From assembly GCA_029212785.1 (NCBI GenBank), contig JARGOG010000004.1, positions 1 to 64,000 on the forward strand: a stretch of DNA of 64,000 bases, written 5' to 3'. Each line of letters starts with the position of its first letter. The stretch's first letter is position 1. Source of the stretch: Thalassobaculaceae bacterium. GTDB lineage: Bacteria; Pseudomonadota; Alphaproteobacteria; Thalassobaculales; Thalassobaculaceae. The notes under the pieces were generated by a model. The model was not told the DNA's origin. It saw only the letters and a program-made list of their open reading frames with translations, and made no database searches. Positions 41,689-50,135 of this stretch are shown here, in pieces. The position numbers were made by a program, and so were the translations under genes.

Positions 41689-42590
41689 CCGATCCGCGGC
41701 CCGGCATGGACCACGCGCTCTATCCCTATTCTGCCATCAACCGGCGCCCGGCGTTGTCCTGGCCCGAAGGCAACGGGCTCGCCTTCACGGTCGTCCTGCA
41801 CCTGGAATTCTGGCGTCTGGATCCGCCGAAGGAGGATTGGCGCGACCCACGCTATCAGGGCGCGTTCGGCAATTTCTATCCGGACTACACCGCCTTCACC
41901 CAGCGCGAATACGGCAACCGCGTCGGCATCTTCCGGGTGCTCGACCTGCTCGACCGGTTCGACCTGAAGCTGACGGTCCCGGCCAACGCGGCGGCCCTGG
42001 AACGCTATCCGGGCATCGTCGAGCGGCTGAAGGACCGCAAGGTCGAATTCGTCGCCGCCGGGACCCATGCCGACCGCATGATCACCTCGAAGATGGATGC
42101 CGACGCCCAGCGCTGGATGATCGATGAAAGCATCGAGACGGTCGAGCGGTTGACCGGCACCCGGCCGACCGGATGGGCCGGCCCCGGCTATGGCGAGAGC
42201 GAGATCACCGCGGGTCTCCTGGCGGAGGCCGGGCTGGAGTATGTGATGGATTGGCCGAATGACGACCAGCCTTACATGCTGCGGACCGAGCCGGGCCTTG
42301 TCTCCATCCCGCGCCAGCCGGAATGGGATGACGGCGAGATCATGTGGCTGCGCAAGGTCCCGCGCGAGCTGTGGTCGGAAATGGCGGTCTCCGCCTTCGA
42401 AGGGCTCTACGAGGAGCGGGCGGCCGGGCGCTATTTCGCGCTGTCCCTGCACCCCTGGGTCGTCGGCCAGACCCACCGCATCCGCTATCTGGCCGAAACG
42501 CTGGAGAAGATCGCCCCGCCCCGGGCGGGCGTGTGGCAGACCACCGCCGGCGACGTCGCCCGTCACTTCCGGTCCCAGATCGCGGACTGA
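41685..42590 (+). CDS. PuuE-type deacetylase-fold protein, degenerate active site (copy 3)
   Basis: A 301-residue paralogue of the preceding gene, translationally coupled to it (ATGA). The fold landmarks remain (EYGNRVGIFRVLDLLD near 75-90, DWPNDDQPYMLRT near 190, LSLHPWVVGQTHRI near 260), but two probable active-site elements are changed: the conserved His of the HG motif is Ala125 in FVAAGTHADR, and PYxxELND has become PRQPEWDD. It may be a non-catalytic partner of copy 2, or have shifted substrate. Length and frame are intact, so it is not a pseudogene. Confidence 0.8.
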   Translation: MTDPRPGMDHALYPYSAINRRPALSWPEGNGLAFTVVLHLEFWRLDPPKEDWRDPRYQGAFGNFYPDYTAFTQREYGNRVGIFRVLDLLDRFDLKLTVPANAAALERYPGIVERLKDRKVEFVAAGTHADRMITSKMDADAQRWMIDESIETVERLTGTRPTGWAGPGYGESEITAGLLAEAGLEYVMDWPNDDQPYMLRTEPGLVSIPRQPEWDDGEIMWLRKVPRELWSEMAVSAFEGLYEERAAGRYFALSLHPWVVGQTHRIRYLAETLEKIAPPRAGVWQTTAGDVARHFRSQIAD

Positions 42591-42633
42591 TTTTCCGCCC
42601 CCTTTTTCAGACGGTCCTCAAGGAGAGACGCCC

Positions 42634-43314
42634 ATGACCACCGACGGCATCGACAATGTCGATTATATCCGCGCTTTCATGACCGAACGCCCGGTGGTGT
42701 TCGAGCGTTCGGCGCTGGTCATCGTCGACATGCAGAACGCGTCGGGTGCGCGCAGCGGCGCTCTCGGGCGCCGGATGCAGAAGGAGGGGTCGACCTCGAC
42801 CGACTACCGCTTCGACCGGATCGAGACGCTTGTGGTGCCGAACATCCGCCGCATGCTGGACGGTTTCCGGGCCAAGGGCGGCGGCATTCTCTACGTGACC
42901 CTCGGGGCGATGCGCCAGGACGCCGCCGACGCGCCGCCGCATATGCGCAAGATGTTCCTGGAGACCAACAACTGGATCGGCAGCGACGAGCATAAGGTCG
43001 TCGCCGGGCTCGAGCCGTTACCGGGCGAGCTGATCGTGCGCAAGACCAGCATCGGCGCCTTCGCCTCGACCGGGATTGACCATCTGATGCGGTCGATGGG
43101 CTGGGACAACCTCTACATGACCGGGGTGTCGACCAACATGTGCGTCGAGACCACGGCCCGCGAGGCGGCCGACCGTGGCTATAACGTGACCATGGTCGAG
43201 GACAGTTGCGCGTCGACCCGCAAGGAGCTGCACGAAGGGACGATGGAGAACTTCCAGCGCCTGTTCGGCCGCGTCCGCAGCACCGACGAGGTGATGAGCG
43301 AACTGAGCCTGTAG
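42634..43314 (+). CDS. Isochorismatase-fold cysteine hydrolase (ureidoacrylate/biuret amidohydrolase-like)
   Basis: A 226-residue isochorismatase-fold hydrolase with the full triad: Asp32 (LVIVDMQN), Lys137 (LIVRKTSIGAF) and Cys170 (STNMCVETTAR). The NMCVETTAREAADRGYNVTMVEDSC form resembles RutB and biuret hydrolase type enzymes, which cleave ureido or amide bonds, and differs from the GCTTSGCVR form of the paralogue at 27449. The ATG at 42634 follows AAGGAGAG, 43 bases after the previous stop, in the operon led by the C-C lyase. It is the second, differently tuned amidase of the island. Confidence 0.86.
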   Translation: MTTDGIDNVDYIRAFMTERPVVFERSALVIVDMQNASGARSGALGRRMQKEGSTSTDYRFDRIETLVVPNIRRMLDGFRAKGGGILYVTLGAMRQDAADAPPHMRKMFLETNNWIGSDEHKVVAGLEPLPGELIVRKTSIGAFASTGIDHLMRSMGWDNLYMTGVSTNMCVETTAREAADRGYNVTMVEDSCASTRKELHEGTMENFQRLFGRVRSTDEVMSELSL

Positions 43315-43424
43315 ATCGGGCTTAACACCCTTTCCCGCGTCCCTCTTTCCACACCCCCCGGCCTTGTGCCGGCGCCTACGCCTGAGATCGCATGGCCGGC
43401 TGTCCGCGCGTAGCTCATCCTATT

Positions 43425-43454
43425 CCGTCATCCTGACGTGTGTCGGGATGACGG
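43425..43454. terminator. Bidirectional hairpin between convergent genes
   Basis: CCGTCATCC and GGATGACGG form a perfect 9-base stem, extended by GAC/GTC inside, in the 158-base gap between the convergent amidase (ends 43314) and alpha/beta hydrolase (ends 43473). No U-run follows, so it may be a chromosomal hairpin repeat or a weak terminator. Confidence 0.5.
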
Positions 43455-43472
43455 TGGCGGGGTGGGAAAACG

Positions 43473-44291
43473 CTATCCGTCCAGGAAGCTCAGCACCGCG
43501 TCGGCGAAGGCACGGGGTTGCTGGCGGAACATGCTGTGGCCGGCCTGCGGGATAATGACGGTCTGCGCCTTCGGCACATGGGCCGCCAGCGCTCGCAGCA
43601 CGACCGGCAGCATGCCCGGCGTGTCGCCGCCGCCGATGAACAGCGTCGGCAGCGTCAGGGCTTCGGCTTCCGCCCTGGTGTAGGGCAAACGGCCTTCATT
43701 CACCTGTGCCAGAAGCGTGGTGGCGTTGTCCTCGCGCATCTGGCGGTCGACCGCCGGCAAGGCATCCCAGGATCCGGGTCCGTTGATCCCCTCGATGAAG
43801 GCGCGCAGCCCGCCGTCGAGGTCGCCGGCGGCGATCTTTTCCGCCGCCTGAGCCACATGCGCGCGCGATCCGGCGGGGGGCGCGGTCTCGCCGTCGGAGT
43901 CCGGCAGCAGCGATCCGTCGAGCGTGCCACCGGGTTCCGCCAGTATCAGGCGGTCGATCAACTCCGGACGCTTGAGCCCCAGCCGGAAGGCCAGATGGCC
44001 GCCGCGGGAATGGCCGATCAGATCCACCGGTCCGACCTTCAGCGCCTCGATGAAGGCGATCACATCGTCCACATGCTGGGCCATGGTGAAGGTGGCATCG
44101 CTGCCGTTCCATGCGTCGGGGAAGTAGTGACGCAGGCTCGGGACGATCAGGCGGCGTCCGGTGGACAGCGGCTTCATCACTCCGATCCAGGCGCGGAAAT
44201 CATTGAGTGATCCGTGCACGCAGACCAGCGGCTTGCCGGCGCCGAGGTCGAGATAGGGCATGTCGAAGCCGTTGATGCGAAGGGTTTTCAT
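43473..44291 (-). CDS. Alpha/beta hydrolase
   Basis: A 272-residue alpha/beta-hydrolase-fold protein. PLVCVHGSLNDFRAWIGVM (residues 21-39) holds the oxyanion HGS motif, Ser95 is the nucleophile in LIGHSRGGHLAF, and the histidine is near 252 in PQAGHSMFR. Family members are esterases, enol-lactone hydrolases or haloperoxidase-like enzymes; substrate not predictable. The ATG at 44291 follows AGGAAGAG; the open frame extends upstream to 44471, but without homology. It lies outside the operator-marked island and about 100 bases after the DUF2254 gene on the same strand. Confidence 0.85.
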   Translation of the reverse strand: MKTLRINGFDMPYLDLGAGKPLVCVHGSLNDFRAWIGVMKPLSTGRRLIVPSLRHYFPDAWNGSDATFTMAQHVDDVIAFIEALKVGPVDLIGHSRGGHLAFRLGLKRPELIDRLILAEPGGTLDGSLLPDSDGETAPPAGSRAHVAQAAEKIAAGDLDGGLRAFIEGINGPGSWDALPAVDRQMREDNATTLLAQVNEGRLPYTRAEAEALTLPTLFIGGGDTPGMLPVVLRALAAHVPKAQTVIIPQAGHSMFRQQPRAFADAVLSFLDG

Positions 44292-44397
44292 GCGGCTCTT
44301 CCTGAGGCTGCGCCGAGGGATGGGGAGTGCCATATCGGGATCGGCGGGATCCCGCAATCGGTGGAATGCCGGTCCTCGCCGGACCAGAGGAGGCCGG

Positions 44398-45687
44398 TCA
44401 TGCTGAGGCGCGGCCCCGGTGTTCCTTAAGGGTGTGCTCGATCGCTGCCACCTGGGCGTCGCGGTCGGCATCGAGTTGGTCGCTCGCCCTGACCTCCTCG
44501 GCCAGCAGCCGCAGCTCGGCGGTCATTGTATCCCGCGCGTCCGGCTTGGCGGCGACGATCATCCGCGCGATGGCCCGGTGCAGGGCGAGGATCATCAGTC
44601 CGTTGCGCCGCGCGGCTCGCCGCAATGGCGGGAACGCCTCGCTGAACAGCGTATCGGCGGTGGTCGTCGGCGAGGCCACCCGGGCGGCTCCATCGGCGTC
44701 GAGATAGACGCCGAGCGACAACGCTTCCGCCCGCGCCGTCGCCAAGGCCGCCGACAACCGGTCGACACAGGCGATCGCCGTGAAGGTGTCGTTGACGCCG
44801 GGCGACAAGGCCCTGAGCGCGATCTCCACCAGCAGGTTCACGGAAAAGCGCAGGTCGCCTTCGGGGGTGCGCACGTCGAGCAGCGGGGCGGCGTTGCGGA
44901 CGGCGTCGTCGAGGGTCCTGCCGGGATCGTTGAACACGGTGGCCAGAGTTGCCCCGGCGATCACGAAGTCGCCCGGCCGCACGTCATAGATCACGGTGGC
45001 GCCGAGGGCGCGGGTCTTGTCGAGCAGCGCTCCCGGCTCGATGGCATCGACATAACCGTCCGCGGCAGCCAGCACGGCATGCTCGCCGCCTTCCGGCAGC
45101 ACCAGTTCATCGGACCTCATCGGCGTGCTGCGTTTCAGGGCATGCAGGACCTGCTGGTCCAACGTCACGGAGATCTGCGCGGCCTCGCGGTCGATGGTGA
45201 CGCGGGATGAAACCCGCTGGACGAAGACCAGGAGCATCAGCACGGAAACGACCGCGTAGACGACGGCCACTGCCACCGTCAGGTCCGGATCGCCATTGTC
45301 GCGGGTCAGCCACATGCAGCCGAGCGAATACAGGAAAGTGGCACCGAGGGCGCCGGCGGCGACCTGATTGATCCGGTCGTCCCCGAAACGCTGCAGCAGG
45401 CGCGGCCCGATGGAGCTCGCGGCCATGGTGTAGACCAGCAGAACGATGGAATAGACCATGACGAGGGCGGAGATGGCGGCGCCGGCGGTGGTCGCGAACA
45501 CGTCGAGAGCGGTGTCGACCGGAACCGCGAACACTGCCGGCAGGAGGTCCGGGTAGGCGGCGCGCAGATGGGCTTCCACCCACCAGACCCCGAAGGCGAC
45601 CAGCAGCCCGGACAGGCTGATCAATCCCGGGATCGTCAGGAATCCCCGCAGAGCGCGGACCATGGTGCGGAACCGTGAGGTGAGCAT
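44398..45687 (-). CDS. DUF2254 family membrane protein
   Basis: A 429-residue protein with four transmembrane segments in its first half (about 18-38, 62-88, 108-128 and 135-156) and a soluble C-terminal half. ALSPGVNDTFTAIACVDRLSAAL near 290-312 is the signature stretch of DUF2254. The family is uncharacterised; relatives are often encoded near stress or transport genes. The ATG at 45687 begins the frame used. A divergent 293-base gap with a tandem repeat separates it from the monooxygenase gene. Confidence 0.85.
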   Translation of the reverse strand: MLTSRFRTMVRALRGFLTIPGLISLSGLLVAFGVWWVEAHLRAAYPDLLPAVFAVPVDTALDVFATTAGAAISALVMVYSIVLLVYTMAASSIGPRLLQRFGDDRINQVAAGALGATFLYSLGCMWLTRDNGDPDLTVAVAVVYAVVSVLMLLVFVQRVSSRVTIDREAAQISVTLDQQVLHALKRSTPMRSDELVLPEGGEHAVLAAADGYVDAIEPGALLDKTRALGATVIYDVRPGDFVIAGATLATVFNDPGRTLDDAVRNAAPLLDVRTPEGDLRFSVNLLVEIALRALSPGVNDTFTAIACVDRLSAALATARAEALSLGVYLDADGAARVASPTTTADTLFSEAFPPLRRAARRNGLMILALHRAIARMIVAAKPDARDTMTAELRLLAEEVRASDQLDADRDAQVAAIEHTLKEHRGRASA

Positions 45688-45870
45688 CGGCGCAGCCGTC
45701 CGGTGTCAGTGGCAAAAGCACCTCTCCGGAGTGCCATGGCAGGGGGGCGAGGTCCAGCGCCAACTCCGTCATGCGGGCGCCATCGGTGGCGGGTGCGACC
45801 TCAGCACCGCTTCCCTTGCAGGCCGCCAGCGTCTTCGATCCGCAGTGGCTGTCATGGCACGGACCCGGCT

Positions 45871-45921
45871 GCGGAATCTGGCGGCAGAATTGGGGCGCAG
45901 AATTGGGGCGCAGAATCTGGG
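45871..45921 (+). repeat. 13-base tandem repeat, about four copies
   Basis: Four adjacent units of about 13 bases: GCGGAATCTGGCG, GCAGAATTGGGGC (twice, identical) and GCAGAATCTGGG. They lie 60 bases before the monooxygenase start in the divergent gap with DUF2254. Iteron-like spacing suggests a regulator-binding array or a slippage-prone repeat; too short and spacer-free for CRISPR. Confidence 0.75.
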
Positions 45922-45980
45922 ATGTAAAGCCGCCGGGTATGGAGATACTCGGGTATCGCGTCGCAGTGGAGAGTATCGCA

Positions 45981-47288
45981 ATGAGTCAGCGTCATATGCA
46001 TCTGGTCGCCTATCTGAAGACCGGACCGACGGCGATGCATGTGGGCGGTTGGCGCCATCCCGAGGCCACGCTCGACGACATTCTGCATCCAAGCCGCTAC
46101 GAACACATCGCCCGGGTGCTGGAAGCCGGCTGCTTCGATGGCTGCTTCTTTGCGGACCTGTTTGGGCTCTACGATATCCATGGTGGCAGCTACGACCCTT
46201 ATGTCCGCCGCGGCGGACAGATCAGCTATCTGGACCCGACGGTCGTGCTTCCAATCATGGCGATGGCGACCCGCCATCTCGGCCTCGGGGCCACGCTCTC
46301 GACCAGCTTCCACACGCCGTATCATCTCGCCCGCTGGCTTGGATCGCTCGACGTGCTGAGCGGCGGTCGCGTCGCCTGGAACGTGGTGACCTCGGCGACG
46401 GATCTGGAGGCGCAGAACGCCGGCATGGACGCGTTGCCGCCGCGCGAGGAGCGCTACGATCGGGCCGACGAGGTCCTGGAGGCCTGTTTCGCGCTGTGGA
46501 GCAGTTGGGACGAGGATCCCTTCGTGCTGGACAAGGAAGCCGGTGTCTTCGCCGATCCCTCCAAGGTGCATTACGCCAACTACGAAGGACGCTGGATCAA
46601 GACCCGCGGGCCGCTGTCGATCCCGCGCAGCGCCCAGGGGCGGCCGGTCATCATGCAGGCGGGCAGTTCCGACCGCGGCCGCGAGTTCGCCGCCAGGTGG
46701 GCGGAGGTCGTGTTCACGATCCAGCGCGGCCGGGAGGAGATGCGGGAGTTCTACGACGACCTGAAAGCGCGCATGGACAAGGTCGGCCGCGCGCCGAACG
46801 AATGCGCCGTCCTGCCGGCGATCTCGGTCGTGCTGGGTGAAACCGAGTCGATCGCCCGGGAACGGGCCGACTATCTCGACAGCCTGATCGATCCGGAACT
46901 GGTCACCGCCTCCTCGTCGAGCAGCGTCGGAGCGGACCTGACCAAGCTGAAGGACGGCAAGAGTCTGGCCGAGCTGCAGGGCAATCAGGGCATGAAGGGT
47001 ACCGAGCAGGTTCTCGAACAGGCGATGAAGGCGGAAGGCAAGAGCCTGGCCGAGGCGGCGGCGAACCGGCACCGCCGGCGTGAGCTGGTGGGGACGCCGT
47101 CGATGGTCGCCGATCGGATGCAGGAACTGTTCGAGGCGGGCGTCTGCGACGGCTTCGTGCTGGCGCCGACGATGTTCCCCGGCATGTTCGAGCAGTTCTG
47201 CCGGGGCGTCGTGCCGGAACTGCAGCGCCGGGGGATCTTCCGAACCTCCTATACCGGCCGTACGCTGCGCGAAAATCTCCAGAGCTGA
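45981..47288 (+). CDS. LLM class flavin-dependent monooxygenase (NtaA/SnaA/DszA family)
   Basis: A 435-residue luciferase-like monooxygenase of the NtaA/SnaA/DszA/SoxA type: MHLVAYLKTGPTAMHVGGWRHP near residues 6-27, FADLFGLYDIHGG near 55-67, and the FMN-binding LSGGRVAWNVVTSATDLEAQNAG near 125-147. These two-component enzymes use FMNH2 from a separate reductase to oxygenate aminopolycarboxylates, sulfur heterocycles or similar xenobiotic-like molecules. The ATG at 45981 follows GGAGAG; the frame stays open to 45771, which crosses the tandem repeat and is not conserved. No flavin reductase gene is adjacent. It precedes a complete peptide-type ABC importer that may bring in its substrate. Confidence 0.88.
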   Translation: MSQRHMHLVAYLKTGPTAMHVGGWRHPEATLDDILHPSRYEHIARVLEAGCFDGCFFADLFGLYDIHGGSYDPYVRRGGQISYLDPTVVLPIMAMATRHLGLGATLSTSFHTPYHLARWLGSLDVLSGGRVAWNVVTSATDLEAQNAGMDALPPREERYDRADEVLEACFALWSSWDEDPFVLDKEAGVFADPSKVHYANYEGRWIKTRGPLSIPRSAQGRPVIMQAGSSDRGREFAARWAEVVFTIQRGREEMREFYDDLKARMDKVGRAPNECAVLPAISVVLGETESIARERADYLDSLIDPELVTASSSSSVGADLTKLKDGKSLAELQGNQGMKGTEQVLEQAMKAEGKSLAEAAANRHRRRELVGTPSMVADRMQELFEAGVCDGFVLAPTMFPGMFEQFCRGVVPELQRRGIFRTSYTGRTLRENLQS

Positions 47289-47457
47289 GGGTCGAGTCCG
47301 GCGCCGCGCGTCTCAGCGAAAGCGGCGGCCGAACCGGTATCGCAATGCATTTGTGAAATCTCTTCGTTGCAGACGCGAAATGCTGCTTAACTGACTCGGT
47401 TGCGGCCACGCCATCGGCGCTACGACCGTTGCTGGCCGCCAAATGGAGGCTTCACTC

Positions 47458-49056
47458 ATGTCCAAGCTCACGTCCGCATGGGCGATCGGGCTGCTCGCCG
47501 CGGTTTCGCTGACCGCGCCTGCATCCTTCGCAGATACGCCCAAAGACACCCTCGTCGTCGCCACCACGATCGACGACATCGTTTCCCTCGACCCGGCCGA
47601 GGCGTTCGAGTTCTCCGGCGGCGACCTGCTGCAGAACACCTATGACCATCTGGTCGAGTTCGACCCCATGGACCTGTCGGCCGGCTATCAGCCGGGCCTG
47701 GCCACGTCCTGGACCGTCAGCGAGGATGGCAAGACCTTCACGCTGACTATGCGCGAGGGCGTGAAATTCCAGTCCGGCAACCCGTTCACCGCCGAGGACG
47801 CCGAGTTCTCGCTGCGCCGCGCGGTGCTGCTGGAGAAGACCCCGTCCTTCATCCTGACCCAGTTCGGGTTCACCAAGGACAACATCGAGCAGACGATCAA
47901 GGCGACCGACGCCAAGACCCTGGTCATCACCACCGATAAGAAATACGCCCAGTCCTTCGTGCTGAACTGCATGAGCGCCACCATCGGCTCCATCGTCGAC
48001 AAGAAGACGGCCCTGGAGCACGAGAAGGACGGCGACATGGGCTACGAGTGGCTGAAGACGAATACCGCCGGCACCGGCGCCTATTCGTTGAAGACCTGGA
48101 AGCCGAACGAGTCCTATGTGCTGGAGGCGAACGCCGAGTACTGGCGCGCCACGCCGGCGATGAAGCGGGTCTTCGTACGCCACATCGCCGAGTCAGCCAG
48201 CCAGCGTCTGCTGCTGGAGAAGGGCGATATCGATGTCGCGCGCAACCTGACGCCGGAAGACATCGCCGCCGTCGCCGCCAATGGCGACCTGAGGGTGGAC
48301 GAGGATCTGCGCGGCCGTATCGTCTACATGTCGCTGAACCAGAAGAAGGCGCCGCTGAACGACCCCAAGGTGATCGAGGCCTTCAAATGGGCGATCGACT
48401 ACAAGGGCATGACCGAGACCATCCTGCGCGGCCAGTACACCGTGCATGAGGCCTTCCTGCCGCTCACCTATCTGGGCGAGCTGAAGGACAAGCCCTATAC
48501 GCTCGACATCGCCAAGGCGAAGGCGCTGCTGGCCGAGGCCGGCCATGCCGACGACGTCGCGGTCAAGATCAACGTGCGCAACGAGCCGTCCTACATGGCC
48601 ATGGCGCAGGCGATTCAGGGAACCCTGACCGAGGCCGGAATCAAGGTCGAGCTCACTCCGATGACCGGCAAGCAGTCGCTCGGCGAATACCGGGCGCGCG
48701 AGCACGACATCTATCTCGGTGCCTGGGGCCCGGACTATCCCGATCCGCACACCAACGCCGATACTTTCGCTCACAATCCGAACAATTCGGACGAAGCGAA
48801 GCTGACCGGCAAGCTCGCCTGGCGCAACGCCTGGGACATCCCGGAGATGACCAAGGAGACCGAGGCTGCCGTTCAGGAAGCCGACCGGGACAAGCGCGCC
48901 GAGATGTACCGCGCGATCCAGAAGGAGCACCAGATGACGAGCCCGTTCGTCGTCATGTTCCAGAAGATCGAGCAGACCGGTCTGCGCAAGAACGTCGAGA
49001 ACCTGGTGACCGGCAGCGCGATCTCGTCGGTCTACTACTGGACCGTTACGAAGTAA
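47458..49056 (+). CDS. ABC transporter substrate-binding protein, peptide/opine family 5
   Basis: A 532-residue periplasmic binding protein of the DppA/OppA family (SBP_bac_5). A signal peptide (residues 1 to about 26, ending PASFA) precedes DTPKDTLVVATTIDDIVSLDPAEAF, the typical mature start. GLATSWTVSEDGKTFTLTMREGVKFQSG near 82-109 is a family hallmark. The ATG at 47458 is preferred, since GGAGG lies eight bases upstream; an ATG at 47443 overlaps that site. First gene of a five-gene SBP-permease-permease-ATPase-ATPase cassette. Ligand may be a peptide, opine, or the substrate of the preceding monooxygenase. Confidence 0.93.
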   Translation: MSKLTSAWAIGLLAAVSLTAPASFADTPKDTLVVATTIDDIVSLDPAEAFEFSGGDLLQNTYDHLVEFDPMDLSAGYQPGLATSWTVSEDGKTFTLTMREGVKFQSGNPFTAEDAEFSLRRAVLLEKTPSFILTQFGFTKDNIEQTIKATDAKTLVITTDKKYAQSFVLNCMSATIGSIVDKKTALEHEKDGDMGYEWLKTNTAGTGAYSLKTWKPNESYVLEANAEYWRATPAMKRVFVRHIAESASQRLLLEKGDIDVARNLTPEDIAAVAANGDLRVDEDLRGRIVYMSLNQKKAPLNDPKVIEAFKWAIDYKGMTETILRGQYTVHEAFLPLTYLGELKDKPYTLDIAKAKALLAEAGHADDVAVKINVRNEPSYMAMAQAIQGTLTEAGIKVELTPMTGKQSLGEYRAREHDIYLGAWGPDYPDPHTNADTFAHNPNNSDEAKLTGKLAWRNAWDIPEMTKETEAAVQEADRDKRAEMYRAIQKEHQMTSPFVVMFQKIEQTGLRKNVENLVTGSAISSVYYWTVTK

Positions 49057-49066
49057 GCGGATCCCG

Positions 49067-50128
49067 ATGAGCCTTACCGGGTCGCGATTTTCCGGGAGGG
49101 GAGCCTGGCTTCCCTCCCGGACCGGGCTGCTCAAGGGCGGCCGCGTGGTGGCGACTCTCGCCGCCACTCTTCTCGGCCTGCTGCTGATCACCTTCCTGAT
49201 CGGTCGGGTGATGCCGATCGATCCTGTCCTCGCCGTGGTCGGCGAGCGCGCGACCAACGAGGTCTATGAGGCCACCCGCAAGGCGATGGGCCTCGACCAG
49301 CCGCTGATCATTCAGTTCTTCACCTATATCCGCGAGGTCGTGACCGGAAATTTCGGCACCTCGCTGCTCACCTCCCGCCCGGTGATCCAGGATATCGCCC
49401 GGGTGTTTCCGGCGACGCTGGAGCTGGCGACCGTCGCGACCATGATCGGGGTCGCCCTCGGCATTCCGGCGGGGGTGTTGGCCGCCGTGCATCAGGGGCG
49501 TTGGCCGGATCATTTTGTGCGCCTGATCGGCCTGTTCGGCTATTCCATGCCGATCTTCTGGCTCGGGCTGGTCGGGTTGCTGGTGTTCTACGGCAAGCTC
49601 GACTGGGTCGCGGGGCCGGGGCGTCTCGACGTGTTCTTCGAGGACGTGGTGCCGCAGGTGACCGGCGTCATCCTGATCGACAGCCTGCTGGCCGGCGATC
49701 TCGAGGTCTTCACCAACGCCCTGTCGCACATCATCCTGCCGGCCTCGGTGCTCGGCTATTATTCGCTCGCCTATATCAGCCGCATGACCCGCAGCTTCAT
49801 GCTGGAGCAGCTGGCCCAGGAATACATCACCACCGCCCGGGTGAAGGGCCTATCGGAGACGCGGGTGATCTGGGGCCATGCGCTCGGCAACGTCATGGTT
49901 CCGCTGATCACGGTCATCGCGCTCAGCTATGCAAACCTGCTTGAGGGGTCGGTGCTGACAGAGATCGTCTTCGCCTGGCCGGGCATCGGCTTCTACATCA
50001 CCAATGCGCTGCTCTCGGCCGACATGAACGCCGTTCTCGGCGGCACGGTGATGGTTGGCATCGTCTTCATCGGTCTCAACCTGCTGTCCGATCTGCTCTA
50101 TCGGGTCTTCGACCCAAGGGCCGGGTGA
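49067..50128 (+). CDS. ABC transporter permease (DppB family)
   Basis: A 353-residue inner-membrane permease with the DppB pattern: LLGLLLITFLIGRVMPIDPVLAVVG near residues 28-52, ATRKAMGLDQPLIIQFFTYI near 70-89, and the EAA cytoplasmic loop EYITTARVKGLSETRVIWGHALGN near 253-276 that contacts the ATPases. It starts 10 bases after the binding-protein stop. The insert of about 40 residues near 180-215, absent from the shortest DppB proteins, is within the normal range of the family. Confidence 0.92.
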   Translation: MSLTGSRFSGRGAWLPSRTGLLKGGRVVATLAATLLGLLLITFLIGRVMPIDPVLAVVGERATNEVYEATRKAMGLDQPLIIQFFTYIREVVTGNFGTSLLTSRPVIQDIARVFPATLELATVATMIGVALGIPAGVLAAVHQGRWPDHFVRLIGLFGYSMPIFWLGLVGLLVFYGKLDWVAGPGRLDVFFEDVVPQVTGVILIDSLLAGDLEVFTNALSHIILPASVLGYYSLAYISRMTRSFMLEQLAQEYITTARVKGLSETRVIWGHALGNVMVPLITVIALSYANLLEGSVLTEIVFAWPGIGFYITNALLSADMNAVLGGTVMVGIVFIGLNLLSDLLYRVFDPRAG

Positions 50129-50135
50129 GGGCGCG

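Noticed and set aside
26451-42590. Chitin or peptidoglycan deacetylases
   Set aside because: The classical NodB Asp-His-His metal set is incomplete, none has a signal peptide, and the neighbours are amidases and transporters for small acids.
45871-45921. CRISPR-like array
   Set aside because: Units are 13 bases, contiguous and without spacers; no cas genes are present.
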